From contig CAUYUJ010011447.1 of NCBI GenBank assembly GCA_963575745.1, positions 430,001 to 494,000 on the forward strand: DNA of 64,000 nucleotides, read 5' to 3'. The translations under genes and the position numbers were made by a program. Positions 56,011 to 64,000 of this stretch are shown one piece after another. This DNA is from Prorocentrum cordatum (lineage: Eukaryota; Sar; Dinophyceae; Prorocentrales; Prorocentraceae). The notes under the pieces are model-generated. The model worked only from the letters and a program-made list of their open reading frames with translations. It ran no database searches and was not told the DNA's origin. The stretch's first letter is position 1. Every line of letters begins with the position of its first letter.

Positions 56011-57093
56011 CGCCGCCGCCGCCGCCCCTTAAACGTCTTGCAATCGATTGCGCAACGGTTAAGACCCCCCTCTCGCCAGGGGGGTCTTCACCGTTGCGCA
56101 ATCGATTGTGAAACGGTTTAGGCGCTCCCGCCGCCGCCGCCGCCGCCGCCGCCGGCTTGCCGTTTCACAATCGATTGTGCAACGGTTAAGACCCCTCTCG
56201 CCAGGAAAGAGCCTCAACCGTTGCGCAATCGATTGTGAAAACGGTTAAGCGCGCCGCCGCCGCCGCCGTACCCCCTTCATCGATTCATCACAATCGACGA
56301 AGCGCAACGGTTAAGAGAGGAGCCCTCCCCCCCCCCCCCCCCAACCCCACCCCTTCGCCAGGAGGGGGCCTTAAACCGTTGCGCAATCGATTTTTTGGGG
56401 TGAAACGTTAACCGCCGCAAAAAACCGCCCCCGCCCCGCCGCCGCCGCCGCTCCGCAAAACCGCCAGTGTCAGCCTTCGCCGTCACGCCAGGGGGGGGCC
56501 CTAACCGTTGCGCGATCGATTGCGAAACGGTTAAGGCACCCCCCCCTCTCGCCAGGGGGGGCCTCAACCGCGTCACAATCGATTGCGCAGCGGCTAAGGC
56601 CCCCCCCCCCTGGCGAGAGGAGGGGGTCTTAGCCGTTGCGCGATCGATCGCATCCCGGTTAAGACCCCCCCCCTCGCGATAGGGGGTCTCAACCGTTCCG
56701 CGATCGATTCGCGGAAGGGTAAGACCCCGACTTGTTCAGGGGGGGTCTTAACCGTTGCGCAATCGATTGTGGAACGGTTAAGGGGCGGCGGCGGCGGCGG
56801 CGGAGCGCCTGACCGTTTCGCAATCGATTGCGCAACGGCGAAGACCCCCCTGGCGAGAGGGGGGTCTTAACCCGTTTTCACAATCGCTAACGCGCAACGG
56901 TTCCCGACCCCCCCTGCGAGAGGGGGGGGGCCTCAACCGTTCGCATCGATTGTAAACGTTTAAGGCCCCCCCCCCTCCGCTTGGGGGGCCTTAAACGTTG
57001 CGCAATCGATTGTACGCCGGTTTAGCCCCCCCCCCCCCCTGGCGAGAGGGGGGGGTCTTAACCGTTGCGTAATCGATTGTGAAACGGTTAAGG

Positions 57094-57128
<35 letters not shown>
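56011..57128. repeat. ATCGAT nested palindromic satellite
   Basis: Units are built on CGTTGCGCAATCGATT and its inverse, centred on ATCGAT, flanked by AACGGTTAAG and a C-run/G-run hairpin (ACCCCCCTCTCGCCA then GGGGGGTCTTA). They are joined through GCC or GGC runs, for example at 56010-56027, 56130-56153, 56249-56268, 56785-56803 and 57095-57127. Both the short core and the approximately 120-bp unit are palindromic. Variants show A/C changes (TTGTGAAACGG against TTGCGCAACGG). No coding signal. Confidence 0.95.
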
Positions 57129-58205
57129 GTTAGAGCTCCAAGGGAGCTCTAACATAGCAAGTTAGAATATGTTAGAGCTCGTTGGGAGCTCTAACATGGT
57201 TTGTTAGAGCTCCGTGGGAGCTCTAACATGGCATGTTAGAGCTCCCTGGGAGCTGAAACATGTAATGTAAGAGCTCCCAGGGAACTCCCTGGCACCTCTA
57301 ACCTGTATCCAGGGAGCTCTAACATGGCATGATAGAGCTCCAGGGAGCTCTAACATGTTATGCTGGCACTCCCAGGGAGATCTAACATGGCATGCTATAG
57401 TATGTTAGAGCTCCCTGGGAGCTCTAACATCTATGTTAGAGCTCCAAGGAGCTCTAACATTACATGTTATACATGTTAAGCTCCCTGTGACTCTAACATC
57501 GAATGTTTAGAGCCCGTGTGAGCTCTAGACATTGATGTTAGAGCTCCGTCAAGACCTCTAACATGTCATGTTATAGCTCCCTGAGAGTTGAAACATGTCA
57601 TGTAAGAGCTCCCAGGGAACTCCCTGGCACCTCTAACCTAGCATATTAGACCTCACAGGGAGCTCTAACATGGCATGATAGAGCTCCCGGAAGTTCTAAC
57701 ATGCTACGTTGGCACTCCCAGGGAGCTCTAACATGGCATGTTAGAGAATGTTAGAGCTCCCTGGGAGCTCTAACATCGTATGTTAGAGCACCGTGGGAGC
57801 TCTAACACGGCGGCGGCGGCGGCGGGTAGCTCAGAGCGACCAGGGAGCTCGAACATAGCATGTTAGAGCCCCCAGGGAGCTCAAACATGCTATGTTAGAG
57901 CTCCCATGTTAGAGCTCCCTTGGAGCTCCAACATACCGAGCTCCAACGGAGCTCTAACATAGCATGTTAGAGTATGTTAGAGCTCACTGGGTGCTCTAAC
58001 ATGGTTTGCAAGAGCTCCGTGGGAGTTCTAACATGCTCCAACATGCGATGTTCGAGCTCCCAGGGAGCTCTAACATGGCTTGTTAGAGCTCCAACGGAGC
58101 TCTAACATAGCATGTCAGAGTATGTTAGAGCTCACTGGGAGCTCTAACATGGTATGTTAGAGCTCCGTGGGAGCTCTAACATGGCACGTTAGAGCTCCCG
58201 GCGTC
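57129..58205. repeat. GAGCTC palindromic satellite block
   Basis: About 1.1 kb of the TTAGAGCTCC family begins directly at the end of a GGC run. It includes a local duplication of a block with CCCAGGGAACTCCCTGGCAC (near 57270 and 57615). A GGC-run junction lies near 57810. Confidence 0.97.
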
Positions 58206-58551
58206 CTCGTCGGAAGCGGCCCCCTCGACTGGCTGGGATTAGGGCTGGTTCAGGTTGATGTGTTTGCTGTGTTTTTGATGTGATTATGGTCTTTCCTGTT
58301 GTTTGCTGGTTTTTTGATTGTGATTATGACGATGTCATGTTTTTCTGATTGTGATGATGACGATGCTTTTGATGATGATAATGATAATTTCGAATGGCGA
58401 CTATCCAATCGTATATATACAATCAACATCATCTCCATCACCATCATCATCACGACGACGACGACGACGATGGCGGGGGGACGGCATGCGGACGCGCCCA
58501 ATGGGACGACGACGACGACGACGACGACGACGGCGGGGGGGACGGCTCGAT
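58206..58551. other. simple-sequence region, no gene
   Basis: An AT-richer stretch with TGTTTTTGATGTGATTATG-type repeats (58257-58400) is followed by GACGAC trinucleotide tracts at 58455-58475 and 58505-58535. Poly-Asp and poly-Thr frames are artefacts. Confidence 0.7.
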
Positions 58552-58985
58552 GGGAGCTCTAAAATGCTATGTTAGAGGTCCCACCGAGTATGGGAGGCAA
58601 CTCTAAAATGGAGTTAACATAGCAAGTTAGAGTATGTTGGAGCTCCTTGGGAGTTCTAACATCGTATGTTAGAGCTCCGTGGGACCTCTCAAATGTCATG
58701 TTATATATAGCTCCCTGGGAGCTGAACCATGTGATGTAAGAGCTCCCAGGGAACTCCCTGGCACCTCTAACCTAGCATGTTAGACCTCCCAGGGAGCTCT
58801 CTAACATAGCACGTTAGAATATATTAGAGCTCCCTGGAAGCTCTAACATGGCATGTTAGAGCTCCAGTGGAGCTCTAATATACATAGCATGTTAGATTAC
58901 GGTAGAGCCCCAATGGAGCTCTAACATCGTATGTTAGAGCTCCGTGGGAGCTCTAACATGATATGTTAGAACTCCGTGGACGCAC
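58552..58985. repeat. GAGCTC palindromic satellite block
   Basis: Diverged units of the same family, including another copy of the CCCAGGGAACTCCCTGGCAC block near 58743, ending near 58980 at GTTAGAACTCCGTGG. Confidence 0.95.
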
Positions 58986-59160
58986 GAAGTCAGCGCCTGA
59001 AATCAATATAGCAACACCTGTTCCCAAAACGAAGTAGTCGAGGATCGAGCTCGAGGTGGGGCTCCGACAGGTGGGCGCCGTGGGGGCCATGAGGAGCATA
59101 CCCAATTTGCGAACAAATCCAGAGCCTTCCAACACTTCAGGAGCCCTATTCCAGCCCCCT
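58986..59160. other. no feature recognised
   Basis: Short unique-looking spacer between the satellite and the second copy of the finger/coiled-coil gene. Confidence 0.4.
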
Positions 59161-59264
59161 GCGCCGCGTCAGCGCGGCGAAAGAGCCAGCGCGCGAGCCG
59201 GGTTGCACGCCTCCGACATCGGCTACCAGACGCCCATGCGAGGTCACTTGTCCTGCTGCTGGGC

Positions 59265-60102
59265 TCAGTGGTGCTGCTGTCTGCCCTTCTGCTTGAGCTC
59301 CTCCACTTTCTGATCGAGCTCCTCGACTTTCTTCTGCAGGTTGTCCTGTGCCCGCATGAGAGCCGCGAGCATCTGTCCCTGTGCCCGCAGGACAGCCAGA
59401 ATCTCATCCATCTTCTCGTCCTTGTTCTGTGCGTTGGTCAAGCAATTTAGCATCGTGGTGGTAACGGTGGTTAGCCCGTCCTGCTGCTGCTGCTGCGGAA
59501 GCTTCTGCTGCCACTGCTGTGCTCCTGCTGTTGCAGCCCCTGCTGTTGCAGCTCCTGATGACGCAGCTCTTGAGCTGTTCCAGCTTTTCCAATTGTTCTG
59601 CTCTCCTGCAGCTGTTCCAGCTTCTTGCTGATGGCCTTCACTTTGCCATTGCTCCCCTTTCTGCCCTCTCTGGCCTTGACCTTGGCCTTCCTCGTCGACC
59701 TCCAGTCCTCCGCTTCATCGTCCTCCCGCTTCTGGACGTAGCTCGAGTGAAGCTCCACAGTGCTCGTGATGGTAGAGCACCATGCGGTCTTGCCCTCATC
59801 AGAACCCTGTGGACAAGCATCATGTAACCAGGGATGCTTATTCTTTACATTCTTGGTGTGGTCCTGCGAAATCTGGTGCGTCGGGGCTGCCCATTTGTCG
59901 CGCGGCGAGCAAAACCACCAGGGCACATTAGATCCCATAACTTGTAGCCATGGAGCATCAATGCGTCCAGTGTCAGGGTCCATGATGACGGTTTCTGGAC
60001 ATGGGCCAGGAGGCCCCCCCGCGCTGCCCCCCATTTCTGGCATGGCGGCCTGCAGGCGCTGCAAGAAATGCCTTGAGCCGAGGTGCTTGCGCTACAGGAA
60101 AG
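59265..60102 (-). pseudogene. finger plus coiled-coil protein, copy 2, broken
   Basis: This is a paralogue of the 54649-55476 gene in the same orientation. It reads MDPDTGRIDAPWLQV and WWFCSPRDKWAAPTHQIS: the second Cys of the finger pair is Arg here. The frame from 60064 ends at 59471 after a frameshift relative to copy 1, and the coiled-coil part continues in another frame (59453-59265, EELDQKVEELKQK). Near 60015 a longer C-run shifts the Cys-cluster N-terminus out of frame. Homology with copy 1 spans about 59161-60103, including the 3' flank (CGCCTCCGACATCGGCTACC). It begins at the same AG (60104-60103). A 12-bp satellite lies directly upstream. Confidence 0.65.
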
Positions 60103-60109
60103 CTGGAAG

Positions 60110-60440
60110 TGCTCCACTACTGCGGCGGCTGTCGCAGCGGCTGCCGCAGCGGCTGCTGCAGCGGCTGTTGCAGCGGCTGTTGCAGCGGCTGTTGCAGCGG
60201 ATGCTGCAGCGGCTCTTGCAGCGGCTGTTGCAGCGGCTGTTGAAGCGGCTGTTGCAGCGGCTGTTGCAGCGGCTGTTGCAGCGGCTGTTGCAGCGGCTGT
60301 TGCAGCGGCTGTTGCAGCGGCTGTTGCAGCAGCTGTTGCAGCGGCTGTTGCAGCGGCTGTTGCAGCGGCTGATTGCAGCGCGTTGCAGTTAGACTGTTGC
60401 AGGCGGCTGTTTGCAGCGGCCTGTAGCAGCGGCTGTTGCC
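60110..60440. repeat. 12-bp GCAGCGGCTGTT satellite
   Basis: About 25 near-perfect 12-bp units. As 12 is divisible by three the array stays open in several frames, giving Ala/Val, Leu/Gln/Arg or Gln/Pro/Leu repeats. It is absent from the equivalent place next to copy 1. Confidence 0.97.
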
Positions 60441-60690
60441 GCGCTGGTTTGCCGCGTACTTCATGAAAAACAAAAACAATTAAAAAAAGCTTTATTTGCA
60501 CTTAGCTACTTACTAAATCGGTTATACCAGGTTACGTGTTATGTATTTATAACCACTTAACATAACTCCCGCTAAGTTCTAACATTTTTGTATTGGCAAA
60601 AAGCTAACTCATCCTAAGTCGAAGTTAAGTGTCGGAAGTTAAGTGTAAGGTTACTTGGAAACGCCGCGGCGAAAACTCACTGCAAGGCGC
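60441..60690. other. AT-richer spacer, no gene
   Basis: Sequence such as AACAATTAAAAAAAGC and TTATAACCACTTAAC stands out against the GC-rich surroundings. AAGTTAAGTGT is doubled near 60623 and 60638. No feature is assigned. Confidence 0.5.
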
Positions 60691-60692
60691 CA

Positions 60693-61112
60693 GATACACA
60701 CGCACACACGCAAACGCACACACACACACGCACACACGCACACGCACACGCACGCATACACGCACGCACACTCGCACACGCACACACACATGCACACGCA
60801 CACACACGCCCACACACACATACGCGCACACACACACACACACACGCACACGCACCACCAACACATACACCGCAACGCACACGCACACGCATACGCACAC
60901 GCACAACCACAACGCACACGCACCACACTACGCACACGCCAAACCACACGCACGCGCACCCGCACACGCACACGACGCGCACCCGCAACACGCACACGTC
61001 ACACGCACTACGCAACACGCAACACGCTACACTCACACGCACACGCAAACGCACTCGCACGCACGCACAGCAAACGACACGCACGCACGCAACACACACA
61101 ACACACAAATCA

Positions 61113-61143
<31 letters not shown>

Positions 61144-61165
61144 GCGCGCACACACACACGCACGG
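60693..61165. repeat. CA/CG dinucleotide-rich microsatellite
   Basis: ACACGCACACAC-type sequence of about 470 bp with AC and GC interruptions. The His/Thr and Val/Cys frames are artefacts. Confidence 0.95.
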
Positions 61166-61510
61166 AACATAAGAAACGGTGAATGCGTGAGTGCGCGCGC
61201 GTGGAAGGCCAGAAAAGAACGCAGGATGGATTCCTCGAAGTACGGCGGAGATGAGGGCGAGAGCCCGGACACGGAATATAGGAAAATGTGAGTGCGCGCG
61301 CGTGCACGGACGGCCAAAAGGTCAGACCTAGAAGGCAGGAGGGATCGATGGGGCGGCGGAATTGAGGGCGAGATCCCGAGCACGGAATACAAGAACGTGT
61401 GAGCGCGTGAGTGCGCGTGCGTGGAAGGCCACAAAATCTGACCCAGAAGGCGAGAGGGATCGAGGGGCGGCGGAACTGAGGGCGAGAGCCCGATCACAGA
61501 ATACAGGAAA
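61166..61510. repeat. 111-bp tandem repeat, three copies
   Basis: Each unit has GTGAGTGCGCGCGCGTG, a GGCCAxAAAA block, GGGATCGA, GGCGGAxxTGAGGGCGAGA, CCCGxxCACGGAAT and AxAGGAAAA. Copies start near 61180, 61290 and 61398. Confidence 0.88.
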
Positions 61511-61544
61511 AGGGGAACTTCGCCCCTCTCCTCCTCCCTCCTCC

Positions 61545-61745
61545 CCCCCCCTGCTCCTCCCCCCATCCCCAGACCTCCGACGCTATGATATGTTCAAGCC
61601 AGCGTTTCGTCAATTCGGCCCTGGGGGCCGTTTAAAGGCTCTGGGACCATTTCCTCCTCTCCCATCCTTCTCCTCCTCCTTCTTATCCCCAGACCTCCGA
61701 CGATGTGGCGTTTTCAATCGAATAGCGTTTCCTCCGACCACTTTT
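61545..61745. repeat. two-copy repeat with CCCCAGACCTCCGACG
   Basis: The block TCCCCAGACCTCCGACG, then a short variable stretch and TTCAA-GCGTTTC, recurs at about 61568 and 61687. Confidence 0.7.
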
Positions 61746-62249
61746 GTTATGTTGTGCCGTGCCGTGCCGTGCCTTGCCGTTCGTGCCCTCCCCGCTCTCC
61801 TCCCCTCCTTGTCTTTTTCCTCCTCCTCTGCTTTGTTCCCCTCCCTCTCCTCCCCAATGTTCTCGATCTCCCCCCGTTCGAATCATTATCGGACTACCCG
61901 ATCATGTCTTCGAGCTCGGCGTCCGTGAAAACAGGCCTGGGCCTGAACAGCGTGCGCAACCACATGCATTCCCCATCGCCACCGACAGGGAAAACGTTGC
62001 GTCCTAAATCTAACAACCACGGGCCCGCTTCTACCGCGGGCCCGTTTCTGACGGCCCCGGGGCCCGAAAAAAGGCCTCCAGGGGACCCGGGGAATGATTT
62101 GGTTTTCCCCCGCTGGAGCCCCTGCGACTCCAGGATTTCAAGTGCGATCCTCTTCTCCTGGGGGACTGGGGGTAGCCCTTTAGGCCCTGACTGCGCTGCC
62201 CCAGGGGATTGGGGGCAGCAGCAGCGGAACGGCGGGCCGCGTTGGAGCG
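61746..62249. other. no gene recognised
   Basis: GC-rich sequence with GCCGTGCCGTGCC short repeats near 61757 and a CGGGCCCG inverted pair near 62022-62043. No protein motif. Confidence 0.5.
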
Positions 62250-62500
62250 GAAGCCCCATGGGGCCATCGGCGGGGGGCGGAGGGGGCGGAAGCCCTAAAG
62301 CCCCATAGGGCCAGCGGCGGGGGGCGGAGGGGGCGGAAGCCCTAAAGCCCCATAGGGCCAGCGGCGGGGGGCGGAGGGGGCGGAAGCCCTCAAGCCCCAT
62401 AGGGCCAACGGCGGGGGGCGGAGGGGGCGGAAGCCCCCAAGCCCCATAGGGCCAGCGGCGGGGGGCGGAGGGGGCGGAAGCCCTCAAGCCCCATGACTAA
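62250..62500. repeat. 47-bp satellite, left part
   Basis: Six copies with CGGAAGCCCTAAAGCCCCAT, AGGGCCAGCGGCGGGG and GGCGGAGGGGG. The last copy breaks off at CCCCAT, where the AT-rich segment begins. Confidence 0.95.
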
Positions 62501-62883
62501 ATAAATTGTAGTATTAAAGATTACTGATAAGAGAGAAAATAAATCAACGAGATAACAATAGAGTAAAAATTATCAATCAAAAAAAAAACTATTAACAACG
62601 TAATGGCCTTAGTAGTTATGATAAGTTCGCGAATAATTTTAAAATTTAAAATGTTAAAAAAAAATACAACAAACAAGTAAGAAGTGAAAGACTAAAAAAA
62701 AAAACTAGAGTAAAAAACAAATATTTTAGAAAAAAAAGAGTTAATCAATAATAGAACCAAGTGACCATCAAAAAAGTATGATTATAAGAAAATATCACTA
62801 AAAAAAAATAACAGATACGACACAGAGTATTGATTTAGAATAAAACTAAATAAAAAAGAAAAAAAAAGAGTATAAAGGAAAAT
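62501..62883. other. AT-rich island interrupting the satellite
   Basis: About 380 bp of A/T-dominated DNA with many A runs (TTAAAATTTAAAATG, CTAAAAAAAAAAACT). It has no frame of useful length and is flanked on both sides by the same 47-bp satellite. The left flank ends in CCCCAT and the right flank resumes with GCCAGCGGCGGGG, as if inserted within one unit. Confidence 0.9.
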
Positions 62884-63060
62884 GCCAGCGGCGGGGGGCG
62901 GAGGGGGCGGAAGCCCTCAAGCCCCATAGGGCCAGCGGCGGGGGGGGCGGAGGTGGCGGAAGCCCTAAAGCCCCTAGCTATGGGGCCAGCGGCGGGGGGC
63001 GGAAGGGGCGGAAGCCCTAAGGCCCCGATGGGGCCAGTGGCGGGGGGCGGAGGGGGCGGC
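62884..63060. repeat. 47-bp satellite, right part
   Basis: Three more copies of the 62250-62500 unit resume with GCCAGCGGCGGGG, somewhat more diverged (GGAGGTGGCGG; CCCCTAGCTATGGGG). Confidence 0.94.
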
Positions 63061-63529
63061 CAACTCGTGCCGAGCATGAGCGGCTCGGCCCCCTCCCCCT
63101 CCATTCCCCCAATGGCGGGGGCAGGGAAACAACGGAGGGGGGGGGGGGTGGACAATGTTTGCGGCCGTGGGGGTGGGTTTCGGGGCTCATTCAGAGTTAT
63201 TTACATCGTGCGCGTGAGCTGTGATGTAATTTGTTATTGTTAGAGTTCCTTGTTCTTATGGGAACGCTGACCGTGGGGGAGGAGGGGGATGGGGACCAAG
63301 GGGAGGATGATCTTGGTTTCAGCCTCGCTGGCACGGCGGGTTCGTTGTTTCGGAGATCCAAAGAGGGAGTGAAGGACTGCCCGCAGGAGGGGGGGGAGGA
63401 GGACGAGGAGGGTGATGAAATCAGGAGCTGCCACTTGTCTCAATCGCGGCGTAGCCGTCGCTACAGCTCCCAGCATCTGCCGATACAACTCCCAACATGC
63501 AGCTGTCGAGCCCCTGCCCCACGAAGCAC
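63061..63529. other. 3' side of the last gene, no feature recognised
   Basis: Short G runs near 63136 and 63390-63410. No further coding segment or repeat is recognised. Confidence 0.45.
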
Positions 63530-64000
63530 TCAAACCTTGTACTTCTTGCATGCCCACTCCTGCAAGGCCTGCCAAGCCTTGGAGGGCCCGGCTGTCTTCC
63601 AGAAGAACGCCTTGTCCGTCCTGACCCCGCACTCGCGGAAGCGGTAGGCGCCATGTTTCGCATCAGTGTAGATAATGAAAGCGTTCTTCACCTTCATGGG
63701 GGCGGCGACCTCGACCGGGTCGCCAGGGTAGTTCATGGCCTTGTCGATGTCAGTTTTCGTCAACTTCGGCCTGGCGTCGGCCGCGGGCACCTGTGCCTTC
63801 CCCGCTGGCGTGGGCGTTGCAGCCAGAACGCGCACAGCAGACTTGGGCGTCAGGGGCTCCTGGACCTTGTCCTTGCCTGCACCCTTGCCCTTCTTCGCCG
63901 CCTTCGCCCCGGTGCTCTTGGTGGGCTGCCCCTTGCCTCCTCCCTTGACCTTCGCAGCCTTGCGCCTCTTCTCCTGGTCCTCTGCTTCCTCGACCTCGGC
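63530..64000 (-). CDS. C-terminal part of a Lys-rich hypothetical protein, partial
   Basis: The frame enters from the right edge of the window and stops at 63530, giving about 156 residues. The visible N-terminal part is Lys/Ala/Gly-rich (RRKAAKVKGGGKGQ; KAAKKGKGAGKDKV), like histone tails or other nuclear proteins. The C-terminal 60 residues look globular, with KNAFIIYTDAKHGAYRFREC, KAFFWKTAGPSKAWQALQEW and a final basic CKKYKV. I know similar short C-terminal modules (a Y-T-D strand, a Y-R-F strand, then a Trp-rich helix) in dinoflagellate hypothetical proteins but cannot name a function. The codons are continuous without breaks, and the true start is outside the window. Confidence 0.6.
   Translation of the reverse strand, partial: AEVEEAEDQEKRRKAAKVKGGGKGQPTKSTGAKAAKKGKGAGKDKVQEPLTPKSAVRVLAATPTPAGKAQVPAADARPKLTKTDIDKAMNYPGDPVEVAAPMKVKNAFIIYTDAKHGAYRFRECGVRTDKAFFWKTAGPSKAWQALQEWACKKYKV

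Noticed and set aside
60629-61291. His/Thr-rich and Val/Cys-rich frames up to 220 codons
   Set aside because: They are translations of the CA/CG microsatellite on the two strands.
1-64000. tRNA, rRNA or riboswitch genes
   Set aside because: I looked for T-loop-like GGTTCGAATCC words and known rRNA stretches and found none that fit a full structure.

Overview
The window looks like nuclear DNA of a core dinoflagellate. It is strongly GC-rich, and most of it is satellites, microsatellites and decayed retroelements between a few genes. Several features are typical of dinoflagellates: copia reverse transcriptase fragments with the H-V-D-D form of the catalytic box, a DIRS-like element with a tyrosine recombinase and a CCCH-finger gag, an HU/histone-like protein gene, and long satellite arrays. 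I cannot assign a genus. A large-genome lineage such as Prorocentrum or a symbiodiniacean would fit.

Layout. 0.76-4.8 kb (+): one long reading frame of unknown function, probably an internal or 3' exon. 4.8-20.8 kb: almost only repeats, including dispersed ACGGC hairpins, a 90-bp satellite, and degenerate arrays of roughly 85, 88, 155 and 52 bp. 20.8-23.1 kb (+): a decayed LINE. 23.1-28.1 kb: an AGATCT satellite, a GTGGGTCGC satellite and low-complexity DNA. 28.2-35.8 kb (-): a decayed DIRS-like retroelement. 36-39.8 kb: no recognised gene. 39.9-41.1 kb (-): a copia fragment. 41.5-64 kb (-): the host genes. These are a CMGC-like kinase joined to a 2-oxoglutarate-oxygenase-like domain, a broken gene with a possible DNA-methyltransferase-like C-terminus, a Cys-rich hypothetical protein, an HU-like DNA-binding protein, two paralogues of a finger plus coiled-coil protein, and a Lys-rich protein that runs off the right edge.

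The most striking structure is at 50.8-59 kb, where the genes sit among two unrelated palindromic satellites. One is built on TTAGAGCTCC and its inverse, around GAGCTC. The other is built on CGTTGCGCAATCGATT, around ATCGAT. They meet at GGC/GCC trinucleotide runs, and the first shows a higher-order period of about 400-450 bp. The same GAGCTC palindrome also occupies part of the kinase intron.

All supported host genes from 41.5 kb rightwards lie on the minus strand and the only one on the left lies on the plus strand, so the intervening satellite and transposon territory is a convergent strand switch. Many frames are broken by frameshifts, several at homopolymer runs, and by in-frame TAG or TAA codons. 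From sequence alone I cannot separate assembly indels from true decay.
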